NCBI RefSeq assembly: GCF_003086895.1
Contig: NZ_CP026004.1
Coordinates: forward strand, 2,640,731 to 2,704,730
DNA: 64,000 nt
Source: Stenotrophomonas sp. ESTM1D_MKCIP4_1
Lineage (GTDB): Bacteria; Pseudomonadota; Gammaproteobacteria; Xanthomonadales; Xanthomonadaceae
Direction: 5' to 3'
Shown one piece after another: positions 51,272 to 62,946 of the stretch. The position numbers and the translations under genes are program-made. The notes under the pieces are model-generated. The model made no database searches and was not told the DNA's origin. It worked only from the letters and a program-made list of their open reading frames with translations. How positions within the stretch are numbered: the first letter of the stretch is position 1; each line of letters starts with the position of its first letter.

Positions 51272-51498
51272 GGCAGAGCGGGGCGCTTGCTCAGTTGGGA
51301 AAATGAAATTGTAGCCCTGTTGCAGGAAAAGGCCTTGCTGCAGGACGGAATAATGAAATGCCGGGTTTGCTCCGGTTTAGACGCCTATTCAGTTCGCATG
51401 GGTATGGCATCGGCAACCTTCGCAACGCTGCCGACAGGATCGGCAAACCGTGTTACCGGAACAGGCACGCAGAAGCGGATGCAGGACTAACGGCACGA

Positions 51499-51530
51499 TT
51501 CCACAATCCTGAACTGGACGGTATAGTCCA
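51499..51530 (+). promoter_or_regulatory. TetR-efflux promoter with overlapping palindromic operator
   Basis: TTCCAC (51499-51504) and TATAGT (51522-51527) are spaced 17 bp. The perfect inverted repeat TGGAC-GGTATA-GTCCA (51515-51530) covers the -10 box. The GTG start of the regulator lies 8 bp after the -10, so the transcript would be nearly leaderless. Binding of the encoded TetR protein is inference. Confidence 0.55.
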
Positions 51531-51534
51531 CCGC

Positions 51535-52191
51535 GTGAACCCGGCCTACCTCCCCGCTGCCCTGGATGCGCGCGATCAGCGCGTGTTCGATGCCGTGCGC
51601 GAACTGCTGGGCCGGCAGGGCATGCAGGTGAGCATGGACGCGGTGGCCCAGCAGGCCGGGTGCTCCAAGCAGACACTGTATTCGCGCTACGGCAGCAAGC
51701 AGGACCTGCTGCGCCGGGTCGTGCAGCGGCACGTCGGCGATGCCAGCGGCATCCTGCTGCGTGCACTCCGCAGTGACGACCTGCGTGCCAGCCTGTTGCA
51801 GTTCGCCACCGACTTCCTGGAGCACTTCAACCAGCCCCACGTGGGCCAGGCCTGCCGATTGATTGCTGCCGATGCGTCCCAGTTTCCCGAAGAGGCGCGT
51901 ACGCTGTACCGCGAGGGTGCAGGCGCGCTGACGCTTCATCTTGCTGAATGGATTGAAACCGTTTGCATGCGTGGCCAGCTCCGGCATGACGACCCGCACT
52001 TCATGGCCGAACTGCTGCTGAGCATGATCGCCGGTCAGGATTTCGACAAACAGCGCTTCCATACCCCCCACCGTGATGACGCGCAGTTGCGTCGGCGCTG
52101 GGCAGAATTCTCCGTCGACAGCTTCCTGCGCGCCTTTGCGCCACTGCGGTCGCCGGCCCCCACTACAAACCAACCCCGGAGTTTCTCCTGA
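51535..52191 (+). CDS. TetR/AcrR-family regulator of RND efflux operon
   Basis: From GTG 51535 the product is 218 residues. Helix-turn-helix at about residues 14-60: QRVFDAVRELLGRQGMQVSM, DAVAQQAGCSKQTLYSRYGS, KQDLLRRVVQRHVG. The C-terminal domain (TetR_C-like, RSDDLRASLLQFATDFLEHF) resembles efflux regulators of the AcrR/SmeT kind. The frame extends upstream to 51358, but HTH distance and the promoter position favour 51535. Its stop overlaps the MFP gene start (one base), so regulator and pump are one operon, which implies autoregulation. Confidence 0.88.
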   Translation: MNPAYLPAALDARDQRVFDAVRELLGRQGMQVSMDAVAQQAGCSKQTLYSRYGSKQDLLRRVVQRHVGDASGILLRALRSDDLRASLLQFATDFLEHFNQPHVGQACRLIAADASQFPEEARTLYREGAGALTLHLAEWIETVCMRGQLRHDDPHFMAELLLSMIAGQDFDKQRFHTPHRDDAQLRRRWAEFSVDSFLRAFAPLRSPAPTTNQPRSFS

Positions 52192-53453
52192 TGACCGCCC
52201 CACTCCGCACCCTTGCCTTGACGTGCGCCGTTGCCGTCGCGCTGGCCGCCTGCAAGAAGCCGGAACAGCAGACGCCCCCGCCGCCGGAGGTGGGCGTCAT
52301 CGACGCCAAGCCGCAGACCCTGCCGCTGCAGCGTGAACTGGTCGGCCGCCTGTCGCCGTTCCGCAGCGCCGATGTGCGTGCGCGCGTACCGGGCGTGCTG
52401 CTCAAGCGCGTCTACCAGGAAGGCAGCGAGGTCAAGCAGGGCCAGACCCTGTTCCTGATCGACCCGGCGCCGCTGCGGGCCACCCTCAACGCCTCCGAAG
52501 CACAGCTGGCCTCGGCCCGCGCGACCTATGCCAATGCCAAGGTTGCCGCCGACCGCGCCCGTTCGCTGGCACCGCAGCAGTTCGTGTCCAAGTCCGACCT
52601 GGACAGCGCCGAAGCCGCTGAGCGCACCGCCCTGGCGGCGGTGAAGCAGGCCGAAGCCTCGGTCACCTCCTCGCGCATCAGCCTGGGCTATGCCGAAGTG
52701 ACCGCGCCCATCAGCGGCGTGGCCAACAAGCAGCAGGTCACCGAAGGTGCGCTGGTCGGCCAGGGGGATGTGACCCTGCTGACCACCGTGGACCAGCTGG
52801 ACCCGCTGTACGTCAACTTCTCGCTGAGCGTGGACGAACTGAGCCAGCTGCGTGCGCAGCAGGCCCGCGGTGCCCTGGCGCTGTCCGGCGATGGCAAGGC
52901 CACCGTCAACGTCAAGCTGGCCGATGGCACCGCCTACAGCGAAGCCGGCACGCTGGATTTCTCCTCCACCACGGTCGACCCGACCACCGGCGCGGTCTCG
53001 CTGCGCGCGGTGCTGCCGAACCCGCAGAAGATCCTGCTGCCGGGTGCCTTCGTCAGCTTCCAGGCCAACCTGGGCGAGCGCAACAACGCCTACCTGGTGC
53101 CGCAGCAGGCGCTGCTGCGTGACAGCGCGGGCGGCTTCGTGATGGTGGTCGGCGCTGATGGCAAGGTCGTGCGCAAGAACGTCAAGACCGAAGGCGCACA
53201 GGGCGGCAACTGGATGGTCAGCGACGGCCTGGCCGCCGGTGACAAGATCGTGGTGGCGGGCGTGCAGAAGGTGAAGGAAGGGGCGCCGGCCACGGCCAAG
53301 CCCTGGACGCCGGGCCAGGATGCCAACGGCCAGCCTGCCGCTGGTGGCGCTGCCCCGGCAGCCGCTGCTGCAGCCGGCGCCGACAAGGCACCGGCCACGC
53401 CCGACGCGGCCGACAAGGCCGAACCGGCCGCCACCGAATCGAACAAGCAGTAA
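52191..53453 (+). CDS. RND efflux periplasmic adaptor (membrane fusion protein)
   Basis: A 420-residue lipoprotein: the signal ends in the lipobox LAAC (Cys20). HlyD/AcrA-type domains follow: barrel-sandwich RVPGVLLKRVYQEGSEVKQG with its second half LGYAEVTAPISGVANKQQVT, alpha-hairpin between (SEAQLASARATYANAKVAAD), and beta-barrel/MPD parts. The C-terminal about 50 residues are low-complexity Ala/Pro/Lys (AAAPAAAAAAGADKAPATPD), longer than in AcrA. It links the inner-membrane pump to an outer-membrane channel. It may correspond to one of the sme pump adaptors of S. maltophilia, but I cannot say which. Confidence 0.93.
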   Translation: MTAPLRTLALTCAVAVALAACKKPEQQTPPPPEVGVIDAKPQTLPLQRELVGRLSPFRSADVRARVPGVLLKRVYQEGSEVKQGQTLFLIDPAPLRATLNASEAQLASARATYANAKVAADRARSLAPQQFVSKSDLDSAEAAERTALAAVKQAEASVTSSRISLGYAEVTAPISGVANKQQVTEGALVGQGDVTLLTTVDQLDPLYVNFSLSVDELSQLRAQQARGALALSGDGKATVNVKLADGTAYSEAGTLDFSSTTVDPTTGAVSLRAVLPNPQKILLPGAFVSFQANLGERNNAYLVPQQALLRDSAGGFVMVVGADGKVVRKNVKTEGAQGGNWMVSDGLAAGDKIVVAGVQKVKEGAPATAKPWTPGQDANGQPAAGGAAPAAAAAAGADKAPATPDAADKAEPAATESNKQ

Positions 53454-53468
53454 CGGGAACCTTCCGTC

Positions 53469-56400
53469 ATGCCTAAATTTTTCATCGAACATCCAGTCTT
53501 CGCCTGGGTGGTGGCGATCCTGATCTCGCTCAGCGGCGTGATCGCGATCCTCAACCTGGGCGTCGAGTCCTACCCCAACATCGCCCCGCCGCAGGTGACC
53601 GTCCAGGCCACCTACCCCGGCGCCAGCGCGGACACCACCGAAAAGTCGGTCACCCAGGTGATCGAGCAGCAGCTGACCGGTATCGATCACCTGCTGTACT
53701 TCAGCTCGTCATCGTCCTCCAACGGCCGTGCGCAGATCACCCTGACCTTCGAGACCGGTACCGATCCGGACATCGCCCAGGTGCAGGTGCAGAACAAGGT
53801 GTCGCTGGCCACGCCACGCCTGCCTTCGGAGGTGACCCAGCAGGGTGTGGTGGTGGCCAAGGCCAACGCCGGCTTCCTGATGGTGGTCGGCCTGCGCTCG
53901 GACACCGGCACCATAAGCCGCGACGCACTGAACGACATCGTCGGTTCGCGCGTGCTCGACCAGGTCTCGCGTATCCCCGGCGTCGGCAGCACCCAGCAGT
54001 TCGGTTCCGAGTACGCCATGAACATCTGGCTCAACCCGGAAAAGATGCAGGGCTACGGCCTGTCGGCCAGCGCAGTGCTGGCTGCGGTCCGCGCGCAGAA
54101 CGTGCAGTTCGCTGCCGGTTCGCTGGGTTCGGACCCCTCGCCTGACGGCCACTTCACCGCCACGGTCTCGGCCGAAGGCCGCTTCAGCTCGCCCGAAGAG
54201 TTCGAGAACATCATCCTGCGTGCCAATGCCAACGGCTCGCGCGTGCTGCTCAAGGACGTCGCCCGCGTGGCGTTCGGTGCCAACAACTACGGCTTCGACA
54301 CCCAGTACAACGGCCAGGCGGCCGGCGCGTTCGCCATCCAGCTGCTGCCGGGCGCCAACGCCCTGAACGTGGCCGATGCCGTGCGCGCCAAGATGGACGA
54401 GCTGCAGCCGAGCTTCCCGGCCGGTGTCAGCTGGTTCTCTCCGTACGACAGCACCACCTTCGTCAAGATCTCCATCGAGGAAGTGGTCAAGACCCTGTTC
54501 GAGGCGGTCCTGCTGGTCTTCCTGGTGATGCTGATCTTCCTGCAGAACTTCCGCGCGACGATCATCCCCACCCTGGTCATCCCGGTGGCCCTGCTGGGTA
54601 CCTTCCTGGGCATGTGGCTGATCGGCTTCACCATCAACCAGCTGACCCTGTTCGCGATGGTGCTGGCAATCGGCATCGTGGTCGATGACGCGATCGTGGT
54701 GATCGAGAACGTCGAACGCATCATGACCGAGGAAGGCCTGGCGCCGAAGCCGGCCACGCAGAAGGCGATGACCCAGATCACCGGTGCGGTGGTGGCCATC
54801 ACCGTGGTGCTGGCCGCGGTGTTCATTCCGTCAGCCCTGCAGGGCGGTGCGGCCGGTGAGATCTACAAGCAGTTCGCGCTGACCATCGCCATCTCGATGG
54901 CGTTCTCCGCGTTCCTGGCGCTGGGCTTCACCCCGGCCCTGTGCGCGACCTTCCTCAAGCCGACCCACAACGACCACCCGAACATCGTCTACCGTACCTT
55001 CAACAAGTACTACGACAAGATCAGCGGCACCTACGTCGGCCACATCACCTCGGCGGTGAAGCATGCGCCGCGCTGGATGATCCTGGCGGTGGTGTTGACC
55101 GCCCTGTGCGGCTTCCTGTTCACCCGCATGCCGGGCAGCTTCCTGCCGGAAGAAGACCAGGGCTACGCACTGGCCATCGTGCAGCTGCCGCCGGGTTCGA
55201 CCAAGGGCCAGACCAACGAAGTCTTCGCCCAGATGCGCGGCATCCTGAAGGACCAGGAAGGCTACGAAGGCCTGATGCAGATTGCCGGCTTCAGCTTCGT
55301 CGGCTCCGGCGAGAACGTGGGCATGGGCTTCATCCGCCTCAAGCCGTGGGACGAGCGCAAGGTGACCGTGCCGGAGTTCATCCAGAACATGAACGGCGCG
55401 TTCTACGGCATCAAGGAAGCGCAGATCTTCGTGGTCAACCTGCCGACCGTGCAGGGCCTGGGCCAGTTCGGCGGCTTCGACATGTGGCTGCAGGACCGTG
55501 GTGGCCAGGGCTATGAACAGCTGACGCAGGCACGCAACATCCTGCTGGGCAAGGCGGCGCAGGAAAGCGACAAGCTGGCCGGCGTGCGCCCGAACGGCCT
55601 GGAAAACGCCCCGCAGCTGGCGCTGCACGTCGACCGCGTGCAGGCGCAGTCGATGGGCATGTCGGTGTCGGACGTCTACAGCACCATCCAGCTGATGCTG
55701 GCCCCGGTGTACGTCAACGACTTCTTCTACCAGGGCCGCATCAAGCGCGTGACCATGCAGGCCGACGCGCCGTTCCGTACCGGCCAGGAATCGCTGAAGA
55801 GCTTCTACAGCCCGTCCAGCCTGACCACCAATGCCGACGGCACCAACGCCATGATCCCGCTGAGCACGGTGGTCAAGTCGGAATGGGTGTCGGCGCCGCC
55901 GTCACTGAGCCGCTACAACGGCTACTCGGCCATCAACATCGTCGGCTCGCAGGCGCCGGGCAAGAGCTCGGGTGAAGCGATGACGGCGATGGAAGACATC
56001 GTCACCAACGACCTGCCGGCCGGTTACGGCTACGACTGGTCGGGCATGTCCTACCAGGAAATCCTGGCCGGCAACGCCGCGACGCTGCTGCTGGTGCTGT
56101 CGGTGGTGGTGGTGTTCCTCTGCCTTGCCGCACTGTATGAAAGCTGGTCGATCCCGGTGGCGGTGCTGCTGGTGGTGCCGCTGGGCGTGCTGGGTGCCAT
56201 CGGCCTGTCGATGCTGCGCGGCCTGCCCAACGACATCTTCTTCAAGATCGGCATGATCACGGTGATCGGCCTGGCCGCGAAGAACGCGATCCTGATCGTG
56301 GAGTTCGCGGTGGAGCAGCGTGCAGCGGGCAAGACCCTGCGCGATGCCACCATCGAAGCGGCCCGCCTGCGCTTCCGCCCGATCCTGATGACCTCGTTCG

Positions 56401-56639
56401 CGTTCATCATGGGTGTGATCCCGATGGCCATCTCCACCGGCGCGGGCGCCAACTCCCGCCACGCCATCGGTACCGGCGTGATCGGCGGCATGCTGTTCGC
56501 CACCCTGCTGGGCCTGCTGATGATCCCGGTGTTCTTCGTGGTGGTGCGCCGCATGCTGGGCGACAAGCTGGACGAGCCCTCCAAGGAGTTCATGGAGCGC
56601 CAGCGCGACGCCGAATCGGCACACCGCCCGGATCGTTGA
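53469..56639 (+). CDS. RND multidrug efflux transporter (AcrB/HAE1 family)
   Basis: A 1056-residue inner-membrane protein with 12 transmembrane helices and two large periplasmic loops. MPKFFIEHPVFAWVVAILIS is the classical HAE1 start; the proton-relay Asp pair is in GIVVDDAIVVIENVERIM (TM4), and the Lys in GLAAKNAILIVEFAVEQ (TM10). AcrB-type porter segments such as GIDHLLYFSSSSSSNGRAQI are present. It exports hydrophobic or amphipathic drugs with the MFP 15 bp upstream. No outer-membrane factor gene follows, so it must use a TolC-like protein encoded elsewhere. Confidence 0.95.
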   Translation: MPKFFIEHPVFAWVVAILISLSGVIAILNLGVESYPNIAPPQVTVQATYPGASADTTEKSVTQVIEQQLTGIDHLLYFSSSSSSNGRAQITLTFETGTDPDIAQVQVQNKVSLATPRLPSEVTQQGVVVAKANAGFLMVVGLRSDTGTISRDALNDIVGSRVLDQVSRIPGVGSTQQFGSEYAMNIWLNPEKMQGYGLSASAVLAAVRAQNVQFAAGSLGSDPSPDGHFTATVSAEGRFSSPEEFENIILRANANGSRVLLKDVARVAFGANNYGFDTQYNGQAAGAFAIQLLPGANALNVADAVRAKMDELQPSFPAGVSWFSPYDSTTFVKISIEEVVKTLFEAVLLVFLVMLIFLQNFRATIIPTLVIPVALLGTFLGMWLIGFTINQLTLFAMVLAIGIVVDDAIVVIENVERIMTEEGLAPKPATQKAMTQITGAVVAITVVLAAVFIPSALQGGAAGEIYKQFALTIAISMAFSAFLALGFTPALCATFLKPTHNDHPNIVYRTFNKYYDKISGTYVGHITSAVKHAPRWMILAVVLTALCGFLFTRMPGSFLPEEDQGYALAIVQLPPGSTKGQTNEVFAQMRGILKDQEGYEGLMQIAGFSFVGSGENVGMGFIRLKPWDERKVTVPEFIQNMNGAFYGIKEAQIFVVNLPTVQGLGQFGGFDMWLQDRGGQGYEQLTQARNILLGKAAQESDKLAGVRPNGLENAPQLALHVDRVQAQSMGMSVSDVYSTIQLMLAPVYVNDFFYQGRIKRVTMQADAPFRTGQESLKSFYSPSSLTTNADGTNAMIPLSTVVKSEWVSAPPSLSRYNGYSAINIVGSQAPGKSSGEAMTAMEDIVTNDLPAGYGYDWSGMSYQEILAGNAATLLLVLSVVVVFLCLAALYESWSIPVAVLLVVPLGVLGAIGLSMLRGLPNDIFFKIGMITVIGLAAKNAILIVEFAVEQRAAGKTLRDATIEAARLRFRPILMTSFAFIMGVIPMAISTGAGANSRHAIGTGVIGGMLFATLLGLLMIPVFFVVVRRMLGDKLDEPSKEFMERQRDAESAHRPDR

Positions 56640-56659
56640 TCCGGCAGTGAAGTGAAATG

Positions 56660-56691
56660 AAAAGGCCCCGGAGCGATCCGGGGCCTTTTTT
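56660..56691 (+). terminator. Rho-independent terminator of the RND efflux operon
   Basis: AAAAGGCCCCGGA, loop GCGA, TCCGGGGCCTTTTTT: a 13-bp stem with a T-run, 20 nt after the RND stop codon. Confidence 0.95.
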
Positions 56692-56701
56692 GCAGGTTTC
56701 T

Positions 56702-56825
56702 GTAGAGAGGCCAACCTTGGTTGGCGCGCTTCAATGCATGACGGCCAAGGCTGGCACCTGCCAGCGCAGCATGCACCGCCCCTCAGCGCAGCAACGTCTG
56801 TAGAGGCCAACCTTGGTTGGCGCTC
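56702..56825. repeat. Two same-orientation REP elements before the acyl-CoA dehydrogenase 3' end
   Basis: GTAGAGAGGCCAACCTTGGT (from 56702) and GTAGAGGCCAACCTTGGTTG (from 56800), each continuing GGCGC, point the same way; between them a related GGCCAAGGCTGGCACCTGCC segment (from 56742) looks like a decayed inverted copy. They lie between the efflux terminator and the convergent dehydrogenase stop. Confidence 0.82.
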
Positions 56826-56835
56826 TTCAAGGCCG

Positions 56836-57984
56836 TCAGCGCAGGCCCGTCTCGTTGCGGGCAATCACCAGGCGCTGGATTTCCGAGGTGCCCTCGTAGA
56901 TCTCGGTGATCTTGGCATCGCGGAAGTAACGCTCCAGCGGCATTTCCTTGGAATACCCCATGCCGCCGTGGATCTGCACGGCCTGGTGGGTGATCCACAT
57001 CGCCGCTTCAGAGGCGGTCAGCTTGGCGATGGCCGCCTCGTTGCTGAAACGCTTGCCCTCGCCCTTCACCCACGCCGCGCGCAGGGTCAGCAGCAGGGCC
57101 GCGTCCAGCTTGCACTTCATGTCGGCGATCTTGGCCTGGGTCATCTGGAAGGTACCGATGGCGGCACCGAAGGCCTTGCGGTCCTTCACGTACTCCAGGG
57201 TCGCCTCATACGCGGCACGGGCGATACCGATGGCCTGCGAAGCGATGCCGATGCGGCCGGCGTCGAGCACGCCCATGGCGATCTTGAAGCCTTCGCCTTC
57301 CTGGCCCAGCACGTCTTCCGGCTGCGCCACGTAATCGTTGAACTCGATCTCGCAGGTGGCCGAGGCCCGGATGCCCAGCTTCGGCTCGGTCTTGCCACGG
57401 CCGAAACCGGCCTTGTCGGTATCGATCAGGAACGCGGTGATGCCGCGCGCGCCCTTGTCCGGCTCGCTCATCGCGAACAGCACGATGTACTTGGCCACCG
57501 GGCCGGAGGTGATCCAGCTCTTCTTGCCATTGATGACGTAGGTGCCGTCGGCCTGCTTGACCGCGCGGCAGCGCATGGCGGTGGCATCCGAACCGGACTG
57601 CGGCTCGGTCAGGGCGAACGCGCCGATGGCCGTGCCTTCGGCAATGGCGCGCACGTAGATCTGCTTCTGCGCCTCGCTGCCATGGGTCAGGATGCCGTTG
57701 CAGAACAGCGAATTGTTGACCGACATGATGGTCGAGTGCGCAGCATCACCGGCGGCGACCTCCACCATCGCCAGCACGTACGCAATCGGGTCCATGCCTG
57801 CGCCACCGTATTCGGTCGGCACTTCGATGCCCATCAGGCCGTTCTCGCCCAGCAGGCGGATGTTCTCCAGGGGGAACTCGCCGGTGCGGTCATGGTGCTC
57901 CGCGCTCGGGGCGATCTTCTCCTGCGCGATGCGCCGCGCCACGTCCTGCAGCATCAACTGCTCTTCAGTAAAGCTGAAATCCAC
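56836..57984 (-). CDS. Acyl-CoA dehydrogenase
   Basis: A 382-residue flavoprotein, the normal family length, when started at GTG 57984 (GGGAGG seven bases upstream); the frame continues upstream without meaning. Signatures are GAFALTEPQSGSDATAMRCR, QAVQIHGGMGYSKEMPLERY and the catalytic Glu in ITEIYEGTSEIQRLVIARNE. It catalyses alpha,beta-dehydrogenation of short-chain or branched acyl-CoA, passing electrons to ETF. It is a single gene, divergent from the ArsR-methyltransferase gene. Confidence 0.94.
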   Translation of the reverse strand: MDFSFTEEQLMLQDVARRIAQEKIAPSAEHHDRTGEFPLENIRLLGENGLMGIEVPTEYGGAGMDPIAYVLAMVEVAAGDAAHSTIMSVNNSLFCNGILTHGSEAQKQIYVRAIAEGTAIGAFALTEPQSGSDATAMRCRAVKQADGTYVINGKKSWITSGPVAKYIVLFAMSEPDKGARGITAFLIDTDKAGFGRGKTEPKLGIRASATCEIEFNDYVAQPEDVLGQEGEGFKIAMGVLDAGRIGIASQAIGIARAAYEATLEYVKDRKAFGAAIGTFQMTQAKIADMKCKLDAALLLTLRAAWVKGEGKRFSNEAAIAKLTASEAAMWITHQAVQIHGGMGYSKEMPLERYFRDAKITEIYEGTSEIQRLVIARNETGLR

Positions 57985-58117
57985 AACACCCTCCCAGGGA
58001 CATGATGATATGGGCCACGCACAGCGCGCCCAGGTGCGCCGATTGTACCGGGGCCGCGCAACGGAGGCTGACTTGGGGAGGGCGGCGGCTTGACCGGAAC
58101 GGGTGCGGTCGGCGAAT

Positions 58118-58145
58118 ATATCTCTATATCGCGATAGGTAGATAT
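58118..58145 (+). promoter_or_regulatory. 28-bp dyad upstream of ArsR-methyltransferase/metH operon
   Basis: ATATCTCTATATCGCGATAG continuing GTAGATAT is symmetric about 58131/58132: the central TATCGCGATA is a perfect palindrome, and the outer ATATCT/AGATAT arms also match, with mismatches only between them. It ends 2 bp before the ATG at 58148. AT-rich in a GC-rich genome, it resembles an ArsR/SahR-type operator; regulator binding is inference. Confidence 0.65.
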
Positions 58146-58147
58146 TT

Positions 58148-59077
58148 ATGGATCTGGAAGACTGGTCGACCCGCCTGAAGGTGTTCGCCGACGCCACCCG
58201 CGTGCGCCTGCTGGCGCTGCTGGAACAGGAAGAGCTGACCGTGGCCGAACTGTCGGCGATCACCCGGCTGGCCCAGCCACGGGTATCGACCCACCTTGCG
58301 CGCCTGAAAGAGGCCGGCCTGGTCCGCGACCGGCGTGCCGGCGTGTCGGCCTATTACCGCTTCGACGATGCCCAGCTGGACCCGGCGCAGCGCGCATTGT
58401 GGCATGCCCTGAGCAACGGAAGCGACGATCCGCTGCTGCGCCAGGATGCCGAGCGTGTTGCCACGGTGATGGCCAACCGCGCCGCCGACCAGAACTGGGC
58501 CGACAGCGTGGCCGGAGACATGGAACGCCATTACTCGCCGGGCCGCACCTGGGAAGCCCTGGCCCGCACCGCGCTGCCGCTGCTGGAGACCGGTGACGTG
58601 CTGGACATCGCTTCCGGCGATGGCGTGCTGGCCGAACTGGTGGCCCCGCACGCAAGCCGCTACGTCTGCATCGACACCAGCGCGCGCGTGGTGGCCGCTG
58701 CCAGCGAGCGCCTGCGCCGCCTGCCCAACGTGGAAGTGCGCGAGGGCGACATGCACGCCCTGCCCTTCAAGGACAGCAGCTTCGACCTGGTCGTGCTGAT
58801 GCACGCCCTCACCTACGCCAGCAAGCCGGCGCAGGCGGTGGCCGAGTCCGCACGCGTGCTGCGCCCGGGCGGCCGCTTGCTGCTGTGCAGCCTGGCCCGC
58901 CACGAGCACAAGGCTGCGGTGGAAGCCTATGGCCACGTCAACCTGGGTTTCAGCGACAAGGAACTGCGCAGGTTCGTCGACAAGGCCGGCCTGCAGGTCT
59001 CCAGCCTGGAAACCGTCACCCGTGAAAAGCGCCCGCCGCATTTTGAAGTCATCTCGCTGATCGCCAACAAGCCCTGA
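58148..59077 (+). CDS. ArsR-type helix-turn-helix fused to a SAM methyltransferase
   Basis: A 309-residue two-domain protein. Residues about 1-85 are a winged helix of ArsR type ([60 protein letters not shown]). Residues about 130-309 are a class I methyltransferase ([60 protein letters not shown]), able to bind SAM or SAH. No metal-binding cysteines of classic ArsR are seen. It is the first gene of an operon with the split methionine synthase, 7 bp before it, so a methyl-cycle sensor role (SahR-like) is likely. It may instead be an enzyme. Confidence 0.88.
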   Translation: MDLEDWSTRLKVFADATRVRLLALLEQEELTVAELSAITRLAQPRVSTHLARLKEAGLVRDRRAGVSAYYRFDDAQLDPAQRALWHALSNGSDDPLLRQDAERVATVMANRAADQNWADSVAGDMERHYSPGRTWEALARTALPLLETGDVLDIASGDGVLAELVAPHASRYVCIDTSARVVAAASERLRRLPNVEVREGDMHALPFKDSSFDLVVLMHALTYASKPAQAVAESARVLRPGGRLLLCSLARHEHKAAVEAYGHVNLGFSDKELRRFVDKAGLQVSSLETVTREKRPPHFEVISLIANKP

Positions 59078-59084
59078 GGTCGCC

Positions 59085-60175
59085 GTGTCCGCCCTGCCCT
59101 GGCTGCATCCCGAACGTGCCCATGCCCTGCTCGCCGCACTGCGCGAGCGCATCCTGATCATCGACGGCGCGATGGGCACGATGATCCAGCGCCATGGCCT
59201 GCAGGAAGCGGATTACCGCGGCGAACGTTTTGCCGGCGGCTACGACCACAGCCATGGCCCCGGCTGCGACCACGGCACGCCGGAGGGCCACGACCTGAAG
59301 GGCAACAACGATCTCCTGCTGCTGACCCGGCCGGAGATCATCGCCGGGATCCACACCGCCTATCTCGAGGCGGGCGCGGACCTGGTGGAAACCAACACCT
59401 TCAACGCCACTTCGGTCAGCCAGGCCGATTACCATCTGGAACACCTGGTGTATGAGCTGAACAAGGCAGGCGCCGCCGTCGCCCGCGCCTGCTGTGACGC
59501 GGTCGAAGCGACCACGCCGGACAAGCCGCGCTTCGTCATCGGCGTGATCGGGCCGACCAGCCGCACCGCGTCCATCAGCCCCGACGTGAACGATCCTGGC
59601 TTCCGCAACACCAGCTTCGATGAACTGCGCGATACGTACCGCGAAGCCATCGAAGGGCTGATCGACGGCGGTGCGGACACCCTGATGGTCGAGACGATTT
59701 TCGACACCCTCAACGCCAAGGCCGCGCTGTATGCGCTGGAAGAGGCCTTCGATGCACGCGGCGCGCGCCTGCCGGTGATGATCTCCGGCACCATCACCGA
59801 TGCCTCCGGCCGCACCCTCTCGGGGCAGACCGCCGATGCGTTCCATGCCTCGCTGGCACATTCGCGCCCGCTGTCGATCGGCCTGAACTGCGCGCTGGGC
59901 GCCGATGCCATGCGCCCGCACGTGGAAACCCTCTCGCAGGTGGCCGACTGCCACGTCAGCGCCCATCCCAATGCGGGCCTGCCCAATGCCTTTGGCGAGT
60001 ACGACGAGACCCCCGAGGAAATGGCCGCCACGCTGCGCGGCTTTGCCGAGGATGGGCTGCTGAACCTGGTCGGCGGCTGCTGCGGTTCCACCCCGGACCA
60101 TATCCGCGCCATTGCCGAGGCTGTGGCCGGCCTGCCGCCACGGGCCCTGCCCGCCTCCGTGGAGCAGCACGCCGC

Positions 60176-60179
<4 letters not shown>
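59085..60179 (+). CDS. metH: Methionine synthase, homocysteine-binding subunit (split MetH N-terminal part)
   Basis: A 364-residue protein equal to the first module of Met[41 protein letters not shown], the zinc-binding Cys in [12 protein letters not shown] and the Cys pair in [20 protein letters not shown]. It holds homocysteine and accepts the methyl group from cobalamin. In E. coli this module is fused to the rest; here the frame ends and overlaps the next gene's ATG (60176-60179). The start is GTG 59085, seven bases after the upstream gene. No cobalamin riboswitch was recognised. Confidence 0.95.
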
Positions 60180-62860
<2,681 letters not shown>

Positions 62861-62866
62861 CGCAAG

Positions 62867-62927
62867 AAGGGGACGGAGGGGATCAAGTCGTTTGTGCCAC
62901 CAACGACTTGATCCCCTCCGTGCCCTT
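62867..62927 (+). terminator. Long perfect hairpin, terminator after metH
   Basis: A 19-bp perfect stem (62874-62892 with 62902-62920; arms begin CGGAGGGGATCAAGTCGTT) and a 9-nt loop are followed by TGCCCTTTTTGC, 13 nt after the metH stop. The arms are longer than a typical terminator needs, suggesting a dispersed palindromic element used as terminator. Confidence 0.8.
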
Positions 62928-62946
62928 TTTGCTTCATCATTCCGCG

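Noticed and set aside
45194..51490. Plus-strand open frame of about 2098 codons opposite the glutamate dehydrogenase gene
   Set aside because: It is the antisense shadow of the GDH gene in GC-rich DNA: His/Gln/Val/Gly-rich, no domain or start signal, while the minus strand has clear GDH motifs.
59030..59090. Cobalamin riboswitch before metH
   Set aside because: Only 7 bp separate metH from the upstream gene, and no B12-box-like sequence was recognised upstream of the operon.
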